From the NCBI RefSeq assembly GCF_002887595.1, contig NZ_PEBU01000002.1, positions 663,765 through 727,764 on the forward strand: a stretch of 64,000 nt of DNA. Direction: 5' to 3'. Below the pieces are notes generated by a model. The model ran no database searches. It saw only the letters and a list, made by a program, of their open reading frames with translations, and was not told the DNA's origin. The position numbers and the translations under genes are program-made. Shown in pieces: positions 53,665 through 63,850 of this stretch (positions are counted from its first letter, which is position 1; every line of letters begins with the position of its first letter). The DNA is from Bowmanella denitrificans. Its GTDB lineage: Bacteria > Pseudomonadota > Gammaproteobacteria > Enterobacterales > Alteromonadaceae.

Positions 53665-54789
53665 ATGAAACTGCTAAATTACCTCACGATAATTGTGGGC
53701 CTGCTGCTTAGCAGCGCCTTGTATGCTAAACCCCGTATGCTGATGGTTGTCAGCAGTTACGGCGAGACAAACACGGCTGATGAGATTATCAAGCCTGGCT
53801 TTGAATTTGATGAATTGGCCAAAGCCTATTTGGTATTTAGCAACAACGGCCTGGAAGTGGATATCGCCAGTCCCTTGGGCGGTTACCCGGTGGCTGATAA
53901 ATATGACCCGGAAAAGCCCTATAATCAGGCGTTTTCCCAGGATCCTGTGGCCATCAGCAAGCTTAACAACAGCCTGGTGTTGTCCCAGATTAAGCCAGCC
54001 GATTATCAGGCGGTGTTTGTCGTGGGTGGTAAGGGCCCGATGTTTGACCTTTATCAGGATAAGGCCCTGCAACATATTATCGGCACTATCTGGGAAAACA
54101 ACGGTATCGTTTCTGCCGTATGCCATGGACCTGCTGCGTTAGTAAATGTAAAGCTCTCGGATGGCAGCTACCTGGTTTCAGGCAAAAAAGTGAATGGTTT
54201 CACTAATCAGGAAGAAGCAGCATTTGGCAAAAAGTGGAAAAAAGACTTCTCTTTTTTGCTGGAAGACAAACTCCGCGAACGTGGTGCACAATTTGAAAGC
54301 TCAGCACTGATGCTTAGCCATGTGGCCACAGACACCCGCCTGGTTACCGGTCAGAACCCGTTCTCTACCGTAGATACCGCCTTGGCAGTGCTTAAGGCCA
54401 TTGGCATTGAGGCCAAGCATCGTCCCTCATACAAAGACGACAACAGTATCAAACTGGTAAGGGATTTATTAGAGGGGATGCCCTACAGTACCGCGCAGTT
54501 AAAAGAAAACAGCGCCGTACAAGTGGAGCTGATTGGCATGTACGGTTACTATCTTGCCCAATTTGGCCAAGATAAAAATGACAAACACAATGCAATTCGT
54601 ATTATGGAACTGGTCAACCCCATTATGCAGCACCCTGCCCTGGTGACACAGATTGCCCAGACGCATCAGGCGCTGGGTAATGACATGGCGGCACGGCAAA
54701 CTTTAACCACGTACTTGCAAGCGCACCCAGAATCCGAAAACGTGCAGGCACTGCTTAACGAATTGGAATCGAAGCAAGTCGTCAGGTAA
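53665..54789 (+). CDS. Exported DJ-1/PfpI-family protein with helical C-terminal domain
   Basis: From ATG 53665 (behind CGGAG) it is 374 residues: a signal peptide ending near LYAKP, a class I glutamine amidotransferase-like DJ-1/PfpI domain (about 24-235) with the nucleophile elbow AVCHGPAAL (C153), and a C-terminal helical, TPR-like part (about 280-370; LVNPIMQHPALVTQIAQTHQALGND). DJ-1 relatives include glyoxalase III and chaperones; which applies is unclear. Periplasmic location and the TPR-like tail are unusual for the family. A two-component system starts 22 bases downstream, probably in the same operon. Confidence 0.82.
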   Translation: MKLLNYLTIIVGLLLSSALYAKPRMLMVVSSYGETNTADEIIKPGFEFDELAKAYLVFSNNGLEVDIASPLGGYPVADKYDPEKPYNQAFSQDPVAISKLNNSLVLSQIKPADYQAVFVVGGKGPMFDLYQDKALQHIIGTIWENNGIVSAVCHGPAALVNVKLSDGSYLVSGKKVNGFTNQEEAAFGKKWKKDFSFLLEDKLRERGAQFESSALMLSHVATDTRLVTGQNPFSTVDTALAVLKAIGIEAKHRPSYKDDNSIKLVRDLLEGMPYSTAQLKENSAVQVELIGMYGYYLAQFGQDKNDKHNAIRIMELVNPIMQHPALVTQIAQTHQALGNDMAARQTLTTYLQAHPESENVQALLNELESKQVVR

Positions 54790-54811
54790 GCATCAACACT
54801 GAGATCCAGCA

Positions 54812-55495
54812 TTGAAAATACTGATAATTGAAGACAACCGGGATATTGCCGCCAATATTGCCGAATTCCTGGCAACGGAAAACTGGCAACTGGATTTTGC
54901 CCACAATGGACAATTGGGACTGCAACTTGCCCTTGAACATTATTATGATTTGTTGATTCTGGATCTGATGTTACCCGGTCTGGACGGCTGGCAACTCTGT
55001 ACAGAGTTGCGCCGTCAGGCTGACCGGCATATCCCAATTCTTATGCTTACCGCGCGGGACAGTCTGCATGACAAGGTAAAGGGATTTGAGTTGGGCGCTG
55101 ACGATTACCTGACCAAGCCTTTTGCTTTGCCTGAACTTAAGATGCGCTGTATGGCCCTGAGCCGCCGTCATGAAGTAAACCAGCCACATGATCTAACACT
55201 CGGCCCATTGGTTATAGACAAAGGTGCCAACCAGGCCTGGCGTGATGGCGTGGCGCTGAACTTAAATCCCATTCCGTTCAAAATACTATTGGTTCTTGCC
55301 CAGGCACATCCAAGAGTTGTCACTCGCTCTGAGCTGATCGAGCGTATCTGGCAGGACGAACCAACCGACTCAGATGCCCTGCGTTCACATATTTATCAGC
55401 TACGCCAGAAGCTCGACAAACCCTTCACGACCCCATTGCTGCATACATTGCATCATTTGGGCTTTACCCTGAAATTGCCCCATGACCCGTCATAG
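54812..55495 (+). CDS. OmpR/PhoB-family response regulator
   Basis: 227 residues: receiver domain (1-118) with acidic pocket IIEDNRD, phospho-acceptor D51 (LILDLMLPG) and K101 in DDYLTKPF, then an OmpR-type winged helix (about 130-225; DALRSHIYQLRQKLDKPF). The start is TTG 54812, with only a weak GAG upstream. It overlaps the histidine-kinase gene by 14 bases. Targets unknown; the exported DJ-1-like gene immediately upstream is a candidate. Confidence 0.93.
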   Translation: MKILIIEDNRDIAANIAEFLATENWQLDFAHNGQLGLQLALEHYYDLLILDLMLPGLDGWQLCTELRRQADRHIPILMLTARDSLHDKVKGFELGADDYLTKPFALPELKMRCMALSRRHEVNQPHDLTLGPLVIDKGANQAWRDGVALNLNPIPFKILLVLAQAHPRVVTRSELIERIWQDEPTDSDALRSHIYQLRQKLDKPFTTPLLHTLHHLGFTLKLPHDPS

Positions 55496-56705
55496 TCTTA
55501 AATATCGGTTGCTGCTGAGCCTGACCCTGACAACCTGCCTGACGGCATTGCTGTTTGGCATGGTCAGTTTTCTTTTTGCTTATAATATCGAGGACAGCTT
55601 TTTTGAGAGGATCCTTGAAGACGAAGCAATACGGGTCAGCCAAACGAGCAACTCTGCCCCTCACCTGCCCTTTGTCACTTTGTATACTGACCTCCAACAA
55701 CTACCCGATGCGCTGCAATCAGTGCTGGCAGCAGAGCCCCAGCGCAAGGAAATCGGTGTGGATGACGGCCGCCATTTTCATCTTAAACGGTTAGATGATG
55801 GACGCCTGTTAGTCGCTGAAGTCAGTGATTATCTGATTGTGCGTAAGATAAAAGGTGGCATGCTGAAGTTTCTGCTGATTTGCCTGTCGCTGGTGCTGCT
55901 ATTGGCCTTGTTGCTGGCCTTGTCCATTGCCAACCGATTACTCAAGCCCTTATTTCGTCTGACCCAGGTAATTGAAACTGCAACAGAGTCTGGCTTACCC
56001 AAGGGCTTTGCCAACGCGTACCCCAATAACGAAATTGGTATTCTGGCGCAAGCCCTGGACACGCAAATGCAGCGTATCGATGCTTTTATCCAACGCGAGC
56101 AACAATTCACCCGCGATGTCAGCCATGAATTGCGTACCCCACTCACGGTGTTTTGTGGAGCCCTGACACTGCTTAATCAAACCCAGCTGGACGATCGCCA
56201 GGTGGAATTGGTAACGCGTCTTAACAACGGCAGCGAGAAGATGCAGTGTTGTCTGCAGGGGCTGCTGGCACTGGCCCGGGAGGAGAACCTTGTGCCTGTT
56301 CAATTAAATCTTCGTTTCGCCATTGAACAAGCGTTACTGCCACATTTGCAACATCTGACTGAGCAGGACCGGTTGGTCAGCGTCGAGGTGGATGGGCAAT
56401 TCACTGTCACCCTGCCATCTGCTGTACTGGATGCAGTCTTGTCCAATCTGGTTGGTAATGCCGTGAGTCACGGCTATGGTGAGCTGAGGATTGAGCTGCG
56501 TGATAGGCAACTGTTAATCGCAAATCAAGGCCCCATGCTATCAGCCGAGCTACACGATACATTGTTCGACAGCGGCACTAAAGGACCAGACAGCCAAGGT
56601 CTGGGCATGGGGCTTTCCATTGTTAAGCGCTTGTGCGATAGCTACCAGGTTCACTTTGAATTTCGCTCTGATAAACAGAATAATAGTGCCGTATTGGTGT
56701 TCTGA
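55482..56705 (+). CDS. Membrane sensor histidine kinase
   Basis: 407 residues with two membrane spans (about 8-33 and 128-150) flanking a short periplasmic sensor region (about 95 residues), a HAMP-like segment (150-200), the dimerisation box FTRDVSHELRTPLTVF with phospho-accepting H215, and an HATPase domain (NLVGNAVSHGYGE as the N box; SQGLGMGLSIVKRL as the G box). Overlap with the regulator gene shows coupled expression. The signal is unknown. Confidence 0.94.
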   Translation: MTRHSLKYRLLLSLTLTTCLTALLFGMVSFLFAYNIEDSFFERILEDEAIRVSQTSNSAPHLPFVTLYTDLQQLPDALQSVLAAEPQRKEIGVDDGRHFHLKRLDDGRLLVAEVSDYLIVRKIKGGMLKFLLICLSLVLLLALLLALSIANRLLKPLFRLTQVIETATESGLPKGFANAYPNNEIGILAQALDTQMQRIDAFIQREQQFTRDVSHELRTPLTVFCGALTLLNQTQLDDRQVELVTRLNNGSEKMQCCLQGLLALAREENLVPVQLNLRFAIEQALLPHLQHLTEQDRLVSVEVDGQFTVTLPSAVLDAVLSNLVGNAVSHGYGELRIELRDRQLLIANQGPMLSAELHDTLFDSGTKGPDSQGLGMGLSIVKRLCDSYQVHFEFRSDKQNNSAVLVF

Positions 56706-56789
56706 GTGAATTCACACATCTAGCTATGGACATTCAGCACTGTTTATCTTTACCGTAAACAATTAGTGAAGGCGCTATTTGGAGCATAA

Positions 56790-58055
56790 GTGCTGCTATC
56801 TGATAACCCAAACTCATTGATTTCCCTCGGCATATCCCTAGCCATTGGTTTACTCATTGGAGTGGAAAGAGGCTGGCGCTCACGCCAGTTGGCAGAAGGA
56901 AGTCGGGTAGCAGGGCTACGCACATTTGGCCTGACCGGCCTGCTTGGTGGCTGCGCTGGTTTACTCAGCGATTCGTTTGGCGCAAGCGCCTTTGCGGTTA
57001 TTTTTATTGGCTTTTCCCTGGCTATCAGCGTTGCTTTTTGGACTAAACGCCAGGAAAGTCAGGATGTCAGTGCCACCAGTCTGGTTTCAATGCTACTGAC
57101 CTTGGTGCTTGGCGCATTAGCCACCTCAGGCAAGGCCGACATGGCGGTGTCCGCGACAATTGTGATGGCGCTGTTGCTGCGTTACAAAGAACTGTTGCAT
57201 GCCTGGCTTAAACGCCTGGAAGAAAAGGAACTGCAAGCCGTGTTGCAGTTGCTGCTGATCTCCCTGGTGCTGCTGCCGGTGTTACCCAATCAGGGCTATG
57301 GTCCCTGGCAGGTGCTGAATCCCTATGAAATCTGGTTGATGGTGGTACTGATTGCCGGTATTTCTTTTGTCGGTTATATCAGCATTAAACTGGCTGGCGC
57401 AGATAAGGGGATCCTACTTACTGCTCTCACCGCCGGACTGGCGTCATCCACAGCACTCACCCTGACCTATTCAAAACTCAGCCAAAAACAACCGCTGTTA
57501 CAAGGGGCGCTGGCGGTGGGGATTTTACTGGCATGTTGCACTATGTTTCCCCGGGTTCTGTTGGTCGCCACTGTTATTAATCCGGCGCTCTTCCCTCACT
57601 TACTGCTTCCCATTGCTACTATGATGCTGGTAACACTTGGTTTTGCCCTGGCATTTTGGTTTAAACGTCATCTGACCCCACAAGCAGCCATCGAACATTT
57701 GGTCAATCCATTGGAACTTAAGTCTGCGATCGGCTTTGGACTGCTGCTGACCATTATCTTGTTGATTGGCCGGGCCCTCACTGAATATTTGGGCGATCAA
57801 GGGGTTTATTTATTAGCCATAGTGTCGGGTATTGCCGATGTGGATCCGGTTAACCTGACCCTGTCACGAATGAGCCTTGAACAAATCCCGTTAAGTTCGG
57901 CCGTAACCGGCATTATCCTGGCTTGTAGCACAAATACCCTGGTGAAAGCAGGAATTAGCGTGTCTATAGCCGGACCGGGCATGCTATGGCGGGTGTTTAT
58001 TCCATTGCTATCGGCAGCGACGTTAGGACTAGGCATCGCCTACTGGCAAGCCTGA
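56790..58055 (+). CDS. MgtC/SapB and DUF4010 membrane protein
   Basis: The 421-residue polytopic protein begins with LGISLAIGLLIGVERGWRSR, the MgtC/SapB-like signature, followed by about 11-12 spans with the C-terminal DUF4010 region (SSTALTLTYSKLS; AIVSGIADVDPVNLTLSRM). Function unknown; a transport role is possible. The GTG start at 56790 follows GGAG. It is convergent with the K+ channel gene, whose stop is one base away. Confidence 0.85.
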   Translation: MLLSDNPNSLISLGISLAIGLLIGVERGWRSRQLAEGSRVAGLRTFGLTGLLGGCAGLLSDSFGASAFAVIFIGFSLAISVAFWTKRQESQDVSATSLVSMLLTLVLGALATSGKADMAVSATIVMALLLRYKELLHAWLKRLEEKELQAVLQLLLISLVLLPVLPNQGYGPWQVLNPYEIWLMVVLIAGISFVGYISIKLAGADKGILLTALTAGLASSTALTLTYSKLSQKQPLLQGALAVGILLACCTMFPRVLLVATVINPALFPHLLLPIATMMLVTLGFALAFWFKRHLTPQAAIEHLVNPLELKSAIGFGLLLTIILLIGRALTEYLGDQGVYLLAIVSGIADVDPVNLTLSRMSLEQIPLSSAVTGIILACSTNTLVKAGISVSIAGPGMLWRVFIPLLSAATLGLGIAYWQA

Positions 58056-58056
58056 C

Positions 58057-58941
58057 TCAGGGCACCACGCCACCACAATATTTACAGAAGCGGGCGTCCT
58101 GGTCATGCCCCTCTTCACCGCAATGGCGGCAGGCAAAATTTGTGACATCGCGGCGGTACTCTCGAGCCAGTTCTGCACTGTAAATGCCGGTGGGAACCGC
58201 AATAATCGCATACCCCAGGATCATCACCATCGAAGCCAGCATCTGGCCTAAGGGAGTTTGTGGGGAGATATCGCCGTACCCTACGGTAGTCAGGGTTACG
58301 ACGGCCCAGTACATGGACTGCGGAATACTGGAAAAGCCGTGTTCAGGGCCTTCAATAAGATACATGGCCGCCCCGAAAATCACCACAAAGACACAAACGG
58401 TATATAAAAATACGGCTATTTTGGCTCTGCTGTTACGCATGGCCCGGATCAGGGCATGGGCTTCGCCCAGATATTCACCCAGCTTAAAGATCCTGAAGAT
58501 CCTTAACACCCGCAATCCACGCACCACTAACAATGTTTGCGCACCGGTAAAAAACAGCGCCAGAAAGCTGGGCAGTATGGAAACAAGGTCCACAACACCA
58601 AAGAAGCTGGTGGCATAACGTATGGGTTTTCTGACACACAACAAGCGCAGCAAGTATTCAATGCTGAACAAAATAGTGAAAAACCACTCAGCCATAAATA
58701 ACAGGGTACGGTAATTAAGATTAATCGCTGCGACACTGTCCAGCATGACCACCAAAATACTGGCGGCAATTGCTACAATCAGCAAGATGTCGAACCATTT
58801 ACCGGCCGGCGTTTCCGCTTCAAAGATGATTTCATGCAGCGACTCACGCCAGGGAGATAGTGGCGCGCCCTGCATATATTTTTTTACCGGTTTAGGCCTG
58901 ACAGGCGGATTCTTTTGTTCTTGTTGCTGCATAGCTGTCAC
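58057..58941 (-). CDS. Voltage-gated-type K+ channel with C-terminal zinc ribbon
   Basis: 294 residues: six spans (about 50-245), an S4-like helix with spaced arginines (VVRGLRVLRIFRIFKLGEY, about 139-157), a pore loop with the K+ selectivity filter TVGYGD (219-224) and an S6 helix. After S6 comes a short arginine-rich linker and a C-x2-C...C-x2-C zinc ribbon (C271, C274, C286, C289). The start is GTG 58941; ATG 58932 is an alternative. Zinc-ribbon-tailed channels of this kind occur in Alteromonadales and relatives; the ribbon's role is unknown. Confidence 0.9.
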   Translation of the reverse strand: MTAMQQQEQKNPPVRPKPVKKYMQGAPLSPWRESLHEIIFEAETPAGKWFDILLIVAIAASILVVMLDSVAAINLNYRTLLFMAEWFFTILFSIEYLLRLLCVRKPIRYATSFFGVVDLVSILPSFLALFFTGAQTLLVVRGLRVLRIFRIFKLGEYLGEAHALIRAMRNSRAKIAVFLYTVCVFVVIFGAAMYLIEGPEHGFSSIPQSMYWAVVTLTTVGYGDISPQTPLGQMLASMVMILGYAIIAVPTGIYSAELAREYRRDVTNFACRHCGEEGHDQDARFCKYCGGVVP

Positions 58942-58995
58942 TCAAAAATAAATTCGGCTTAATTGGTCAAGCTTGACTGACTTACCCGACAAAGT

Positions 58996-59019
58996 AAAAA
59001 GCGCCCGCAGGCGCCTTTT
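58996..59019 (-). terminator. Terminator after ygiQ
   Basis: On the minus strand a GGCGC/GCGCC stem with a 4-nt loop, extended by A-T pairs past a one-base bulge and followed by T5, lies about 15 bases after the ygiQ stop. Confidence 0.7.
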
Positions 59020-59033
59020 GACATATTTGATAC

Positions 59034-61256
59034 TCAGCGTTGGCGGCTGCGCTGTCCTTCGCGTCCATTCGCTTGCTTGCTTTTTGGTTTGCTACCCGAT
59101 TTTTTCCATTTTGGCTGTGGCGGCAAGCCGGTATGTTTGGTCAGCGCACGTTGGCCGTCTTTGCCCGGTTTTTGCTGACGTTCTTGCGCCGATTCCGGTG
59201 GTACCAGATGCTGCGGTCCACGCCCGATAAGATCTTCCCGCCCCATTTTCTTCAGAGCGTCACGGATTTGCGCAAAGTTCTTCGGGTCGTGATAACGCAG
59301 CATCGCTTTATGCAGACGACGATGGATCTCACCTTTTGCCGACACCACCTGTTCGCTGTCCTTGCTGACCTTTTTCAGCGAGTTCACACCACTGTGATAC
59401 ATAGTGGTGGCACTGGCCATTGGTGATGGATAGAAGTTCTGCACCTGATCCAAGCGGAAGCGGTTCTCCTTCAGCCAGATTGCCAGCGCCAGCATATCTT
59501 CGTCGCTGGTGCCCGGATGCGAGGCAATGAAGTACGGGATCAGGTACTGCTTCTTGCCTGCTTCTGACGAATACTTGTCAAACAGCTCTTTAAAGCGGTA
59601 GTAGCTGCCCATGCCCGGCTTCATCATTTTTGACAACGGTCCATCTTCGGTATGCTCCGGGGCAATCTTCAAATAGCCACCTACATGGTGCAGTGCCAGT
59701 TCTTTAACGTATTCCGGATCTTCCACCGCTAAGTCGTAACGTACGCCAGAGGCAATCAGGATTTTCTTAATGCCTTTGAGGTTTCTGGCCCGCCGATACA
59801 AATTAATGGTCGGTGCGTGGTTGGTGTCCATATGTGCACATATGGACGGGTAAACGCAGGATGGGCGCCGACAGGTTGCTTCGGCTTTAGGGCTTTTACA
59901 CCGCAGCCGGTACATATTGGCAGTGGGGCCGCCAAGATCTGAGATCACACCGGTAAAACCAGGAACTTTATCGCGAATATCTTCAATCTCACGAATAATG
60001 GAATCTTCAGAGCGGCTTTGGATAATGCGCCCTTCATGCTCGGTAATGGAGCAGAACGAACAGCCACCATAACATCCGCGCATAATGTTGATAGAAAAGC
60101 GGATCATATCGTAGGCAGGAATTTTCGCATCCGCATAGACCGGATGCGGTACCCGCTGATAAGGCAGATCAAACACCGCGTCCATCTCTTCGGTTTCAAG
60201 TGGCATGGCCGGGGGATTGATCCAGATATGGCGATCACCGTGGCGCTGCAACAAAGCCCTGGCACACCCCGGGTTGACTTCCTGATGCAATACCCTCGAA
60301 GCATGGGCATACAGGGTTTTATTGTCCCGTACTACTTCAAAAGCCGGCAGTTTGACATAGACCTTTTCCCAGGGTTTACGCCGGTTATCCGGCTGGATGA
60401 CAATGGGTTTAGCCTGAACCGGCTGAATGTTGACGCCATTATCGTTTACCTCGACATTGGATTTTTGCGAGTCACAGTCAGGCTCAATCTGATAAGGGCT
60501 GTGAATAGGGTCAATTTTCCCCGGTGTATCGAGGTGGGTAGAGTCAACTCCTTGCCACTCGGGCAGGGCCTGCTTAACGATAATCGCCGTGCCTCTGACA
60601 TCCTGAATATCGGCAATATTTTCCCCCGCCGCCAGGCGGTGGGTGACTTCCACTAAAGGGCGCTCGGCATTGCCGTACATTAGCAGGTCGGCTTTGGCAT
60701 CAAACAAAATGCTGCGACGCACCTTCTCAGACCAATAATCATAATGGGCAATCCGGCGTAAACTGGCTTCAATACCGCCAATAATGATAGGGACATCTTT
60801 GTAGGCTTCGCGGCAGCGCTGCGAATAGACTGTCACGGCCCGGTCCGGTCGCCTACCGCCAACATTGCCTGGTGTATAGGCATCGTCGTGGCGCAGTTTT
60901 TTATCTGCCGTATAGCGGTTGATCATGGAGTCCATATTACCGGCGGTCACACCGAAATACAGATTAGGTTTGCCCAGTGCCATAAACGGCTCTTTACTGG
61001 TCCAGTCCGGCTGAGCAATGATGCCAACCCGGAAACCATGGGACTCCAGCACCCTGCCTATCACCGCCATACCGAAGCTGGGATGATCCACATAGGCATC
61101 GCCGGTGACCAGAATAATATCGCAGCTATCCCAGCCAAGCTCATCCATCTCAGCCCGACTCATCGGTAAAAACGGCGCGGTGCCATAGCAATGCGCCCAG
61201 TATTTAGGGTAAGAGAACAGCGAGCGTTCGGCTTTGATGGTGGCTTGAACTGACAA
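59034..61256 (-). CDS. Radical-SAM protein YgiQ
   Basis: 740-residue YgiQ-family protein: N-terminal domain ([34 protein letters not shown]), radical-SAM core with the 4Fe-4S motif GCYGGCSFC near residue 395 (C-x3-C-x2-C) and a lysine/arginine-rich tail (about 700-740). The protein is strongly conserved with E. coli YgiQ, whose exact reaction I cannot state. The start is TTG 61256, as the E. coli N-terminus aligns there. A -10-like TATAAT lies just upstream (minus strand, about 61287-61292). Confidence 0.95.
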   Translation of the reverse strand: MSVQATIKAERSLFSYPKYWAHCYGTAPFLPMSRAEMDELGWDSCDIILVTGDAYVDHPSFGMAVIGRVLESHGFRVGIIAQPDWTSKEPFMALGKPNLYFGVTAGNMDSMINRYTADKKLRHDDAYTPGNVGGRRPDRAVTVYSQRCREAYKDVPIIIGGIEASLRRIAHYDYWSEKVRRSILFDAKADLLMYGNAERPLVEVTHRLAAGENIADIQDVRGTAIIVKQALPEWQGVDSTHLDTPGKIDPIHSPYQIEPDCDSQKSNVEVNDNGVNIQPVQAKPIVIQPDNRRKPWEKVYVKLPAFEVVRDNKTLYAHASRVLHQEVNPGCARALLQRHGDRHIWINPPAMPLETEEMDAVFDLPYQRVPHPVYADAKIPAYDMIRFSINIMRGCYGGCSFCSITEHEGRIIQSRSEDSIIREIEDIRDKVPGFTGVISDLGGPTANMYRLRCKSPKAEATCRRPSCVYPSICAHMDTNHAPTINLYRRARNLKGIKKILIASGVRYDLAVEDPEYVKELALHHVGGYLKIAPEHTEDGPLSKMMKPGMGSYYRFKELFDKYSSEAGKKQYLIPYFIASHPGTSDEDMLALAIWLKENRFRLDQVQNFYPSPMASATTMYHSGVNSLKKVSKDSEQVVSAKGEIHRRLHKAMLRYHDPKNFAQIRDALKKMGREDLIGRGPQHLVPPESAQERQQKPGKDGQRALTKHTGLPPQPKWKKSGSKPKSKQANGREGQRSRQR

Positions 61257-61330
61257 TGGGCACTACCGGTTGAAAAAAAGCGCGGCATTATACCGCAAAT
61301 TATAAATTCATCTGCGGAATTTTTAACCAG

Positions 61331-63094
61331 TTATATTTTGTTTAACTCTGGCAACGCCGAATCCATCCGTTTTATGTCTGCCAGATTGTCCAGCGCATCC
61401 GCCAGGCTGGAATAGAAGGTCAACACACCAGCAATGGGTTTCACCCCGGCTTTCGCCAACGCCCTTAACGGCTGAAACTGCAAGTCGGCGATATAGATCT
61501 GGGTTTGTTTGCGCTGACACTGGCTGATGAGCTTATTCAGGGCAGCCAACCCGCCAGCATCCAGTATCGTCACACCGTCCAGATACAATACAAAGCCTTT
61601 ATGGTCTTCACAAAGCGTGGAGAGCTCGGCAAAAATGCGATCGGCGGCAGCAAAAAACAGTGGGCCGTTAATTTTAAATACCGACCAGCCATCCGGCAGT
61701 GGTGAATTGACCAGCCTTTTACTCTGCGTGATATCGGTGATTTTGGTCATCTCAGCAATGTCTTTCACAAACAACATGGCGGCCAACAGGATCCCGGCCG
61801 TAATAGCGATCACCATGTCCAGCGCCACGGTCAATAAAAAGCAGGTCAGAAATACCCATATATCCGTACGAGGGGCGGTTTTAACAAGCTGAATTGCCTT
61901 ATGTGCTTCGCTCATATTCCAGGCCACTACCAATAATAAGGCTGCCATCGCCGCCATGGGGACAAAGTTAAGTAAGTCTGTGAGCATCAACAGCGCAGCG
62001 AATACCGTAGCGGAATGAAACATCGCCGACAGCGGTGAAACGGCTCCGGCTCGTACATTCGCCGCTGAACGTGCCAATGCCGCGGTCGCCGTAATGCCAC
62101 CAAAAAAGGGCACAATCATGTTGCCTATGCCCTGCCCTAACAACTCACTATTGGCACTATGACGCTGACCACTCATGCCATCCAGCACCACGGCACATAG
62201 TAAGGATTCGATTGCGCCTAACATGGCGATGGCAAAGGCTGCCGGCAACAGAGTTTTTACTAACTGCCAATCAAATGTTAATGCCTGCCAAACCTTATCA
62301 ACATGCTGCCAGGGCCACTGAAATGTTGGAATAGCCGCAGGGATCCCCATTCCCACCGTACCGTCAGCCAGTGCGTAACTAAAGCGACTACCGATAGTAT
62401 CAGTGGCAAAACCGGCCTGATGCATGGCAAAGGCAAGGACACTGGCAACCACCAATGCAGGCAGATGGCCAGGCAACGGCAGGCGCAAACGCGGCCAGAC
62501 TATCATAATAAACAAGGTGACAGCGGCTACCAACAGACTGGGCCAGTGCATATCCGGTATGGCTGTTAGCAGCACCGGGATCTTATGGATAAATTCGTCC
62601 GGTAAGGACGCAAGTGGTAAACCCAACACATCCTTAACCTGTAATATGGCAATCACCAGTGCAATTCCACAGGTGAACCCCAATACCACTGACTCGGGAA
62701 TATATTCGATAAATCGCCCTAACCTCAGTATTGCCATCATTACCAGTATGATGCCAGCAACAAAGGTGGTCAGCAGTAGTCCCACCAAACCATACTGGCT
62801 GGTAATAGGAACAAGTAACACAATAAAAGCGGCGGTTGGGCCGGAAATACTCAGTCTGGAGCCGCCACAAAGGGCAATCACAAAACCGCCGATTATTGCC
62901 GTATATAAGCCATGCTGCGGCGCCACACCACTGGCAATGGCCAATGCCATGGCCAGCGGTATGGCGATAATGCCAACACTCAGACCGGCCAACAGATCCT
63001 TGCGCAACTGTAAAAGGTTATATTCGCCACTTAGGCAAGTTTCACGAAAGGCATGGGCGATACGTAATGAAAACAAGTGCACCCGATAAGGCAT
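61331..63094 (-). CDS. SulP-family anion permease with STAS domain
   Basis: Inner-membrane anion transporter (sulfate, bicarbonate or dicarboxylate). From ATG 63094, behind GGGAAG, it is 587 residues; TTG 63112 is possible. A SulP transport domain (about 25-430; GLSVGIIAIPLAMALAIASGVAPQHGLYTA and GGSRLSISGPTAAF are the family signature) is followed by a cytoplasmic STAS domain (about 455-570; LYLDGVTILDAGGLAALNKLI). No carbonic anhydrase gene is adjacent, so the substrate is open. Confidence 0.92.
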   Translation of the reverse strand: MPYRVHLFSLRIAHAFRETCLSGEYNLLQLRKDLLAGLSVGIIAIPLAMALAIASGVAPQHGLYTAIIGGFVIALCGGSRLSISGPTAAFIVLLVPITSQYGLVGLLLTTFVAGIILVMMAILRLGRFIEYIPESVVLGFTCGIALVIAILQVKDVLGLPLASLPDEFIHKIPVLLTAIPDMHWPSLLVAAVTLFIMIVWPRLRLPLPGHLPALVVASVLAFAMHQAGFATDTIGSRFSYALADGTVGMGIPAAIPTFQWPWQHVDKVWQALTFDWQLVKTLLPAAFAIAMLGAIESLLCAVVLDGMSGQRHSANSELLGQGIGNMIVPFFGGITATAALARSAANVRAGAVSPLSAMFHSATVFAALLMLTDLLNFVPMAAMAALLLVVAWNMSEAHKAIQLVKTAPRTDIWVFLTCFLLTVALDMVIAITAGILLAAMLFVKDIAEMTKITDITQSKRLVNSPLPDGWSVFKINGPLFFAAADRIFAELSTLCEDHKGFVLYLDGVTILDAGGLAALNKLISQCQRKQTQIYIADLQFQPLRALAKAGVKPIAGVLTFYSSLADALDNLADIKRMDSALPELNKI

Positions 63095-63244
63095 ACGACT
63101 TCCCGGTAACAATCAAAGGCTGTACAGATGCAGCTTGCTTATAAAGCGCTATAGTTGGAATTGACAGGTTATGAGCAGATTTCAAAAAGTGAAACTGCAC
63201 AAAACATTATGCCAACCTTTCGTGCACAATATTGCTGCATCACA

Positions 63245-63850
63245 TCACAACAATTTGACGGCCTTCAACGCATTTGTCAACGCCACTTCCCGGCCCTCCT
63301 CAGGCCAGCCGACCAATTGTGACACCAGTTTTCCATCATAAAAAAAATAAAACACAGGGGTATTCCACAATTGAATTTCGGGCCACTGGTCTTTGTTGTA
63401 AATATAATGCAGTTTAATTGGTGCAATTTCTTTGTTTGCAGCATGATAGCTTTCAATATGTAAATAGTCTCCAGGCGGAGAGACAAAGGTTGCGAAACGT
63501 GAAAATATCGCTTTATACATTTCTCTGTTTGGAGCATTTAACCAGGAAAGAAAGCGCTTTGATGGTGAACACATAGGAGAGCTCACAACCACTACATGCC
63601 CGTTCGGACCAAATTCAAATTTTCGATACAAAATGGACTGACGATTGTCATCTAACTCTAGGAACCCTCTTTCTGCGCTGATATTTTTTATCAGAGGTAA
63701 GGTTTCAGTGAATTGTAACTCGGGGTAACGCTTTTCCAGTTGGCGAGCTTCAGTGATAGCACGTCCCCTTATATAAGCTTTGTGAAGGGATGTCAGCAAA
63801 TTAGATACAATGTCGCCCCTGCGCTGCCTGGCGAGAACAATCAACTCCAT
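63245..63850 (-). CDS. Unrecognised protein, possibly thioredoxin-like, possibly 5'-disrupted
   Basis: The 201-residue open frame from ATG 63850 has no family I can name. The C-terminal half looks thioredoxin-like: VVVVSSPMCSPSKRFLSWL (C-x-x-S at the active-site position) and NTPVFYFFYDGKLVSQLVGWP with a threonine-proline before the strand, as in the thioredoxin cis-proline loop. The frame stays open for 24 more codons upstream of the ATG, and the encoded residues (HEIFDLIRHVNFYYQDPRLV) look like real protein, but an in-frame TGA at 63923-63925 blocks it. AAGG lies only about 2 bases before ATG 63850, too close for a good ribosome site. Confidence 0.5.
   Translation of the reverse strand: MELIVLARQRRGDIVSNLLTSLHKAYIRGRAITEARQLEKRYPELQFTETLPLIKNISAERGFLELDDNRQSILYRKFEFGPNGHVVVVSSPMCSPSKRFLSWLNAPNREMYKAIFSRFATFVSPPGDYLHIESYHAANKEIAPIKLHYIYNKDQWPEIQLWNTPVFYFFYDGKLVSQLVGWPEEGREVALTNALKAVKLL

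Noticed and set aside
62424..63089. 221-codon plus-strand open frame opposite the SulP gene
   Set aside because: It is antisense to a clear SulP permease, is low-complexity in composition and has no ribosome site; a shadow of the permease codons.
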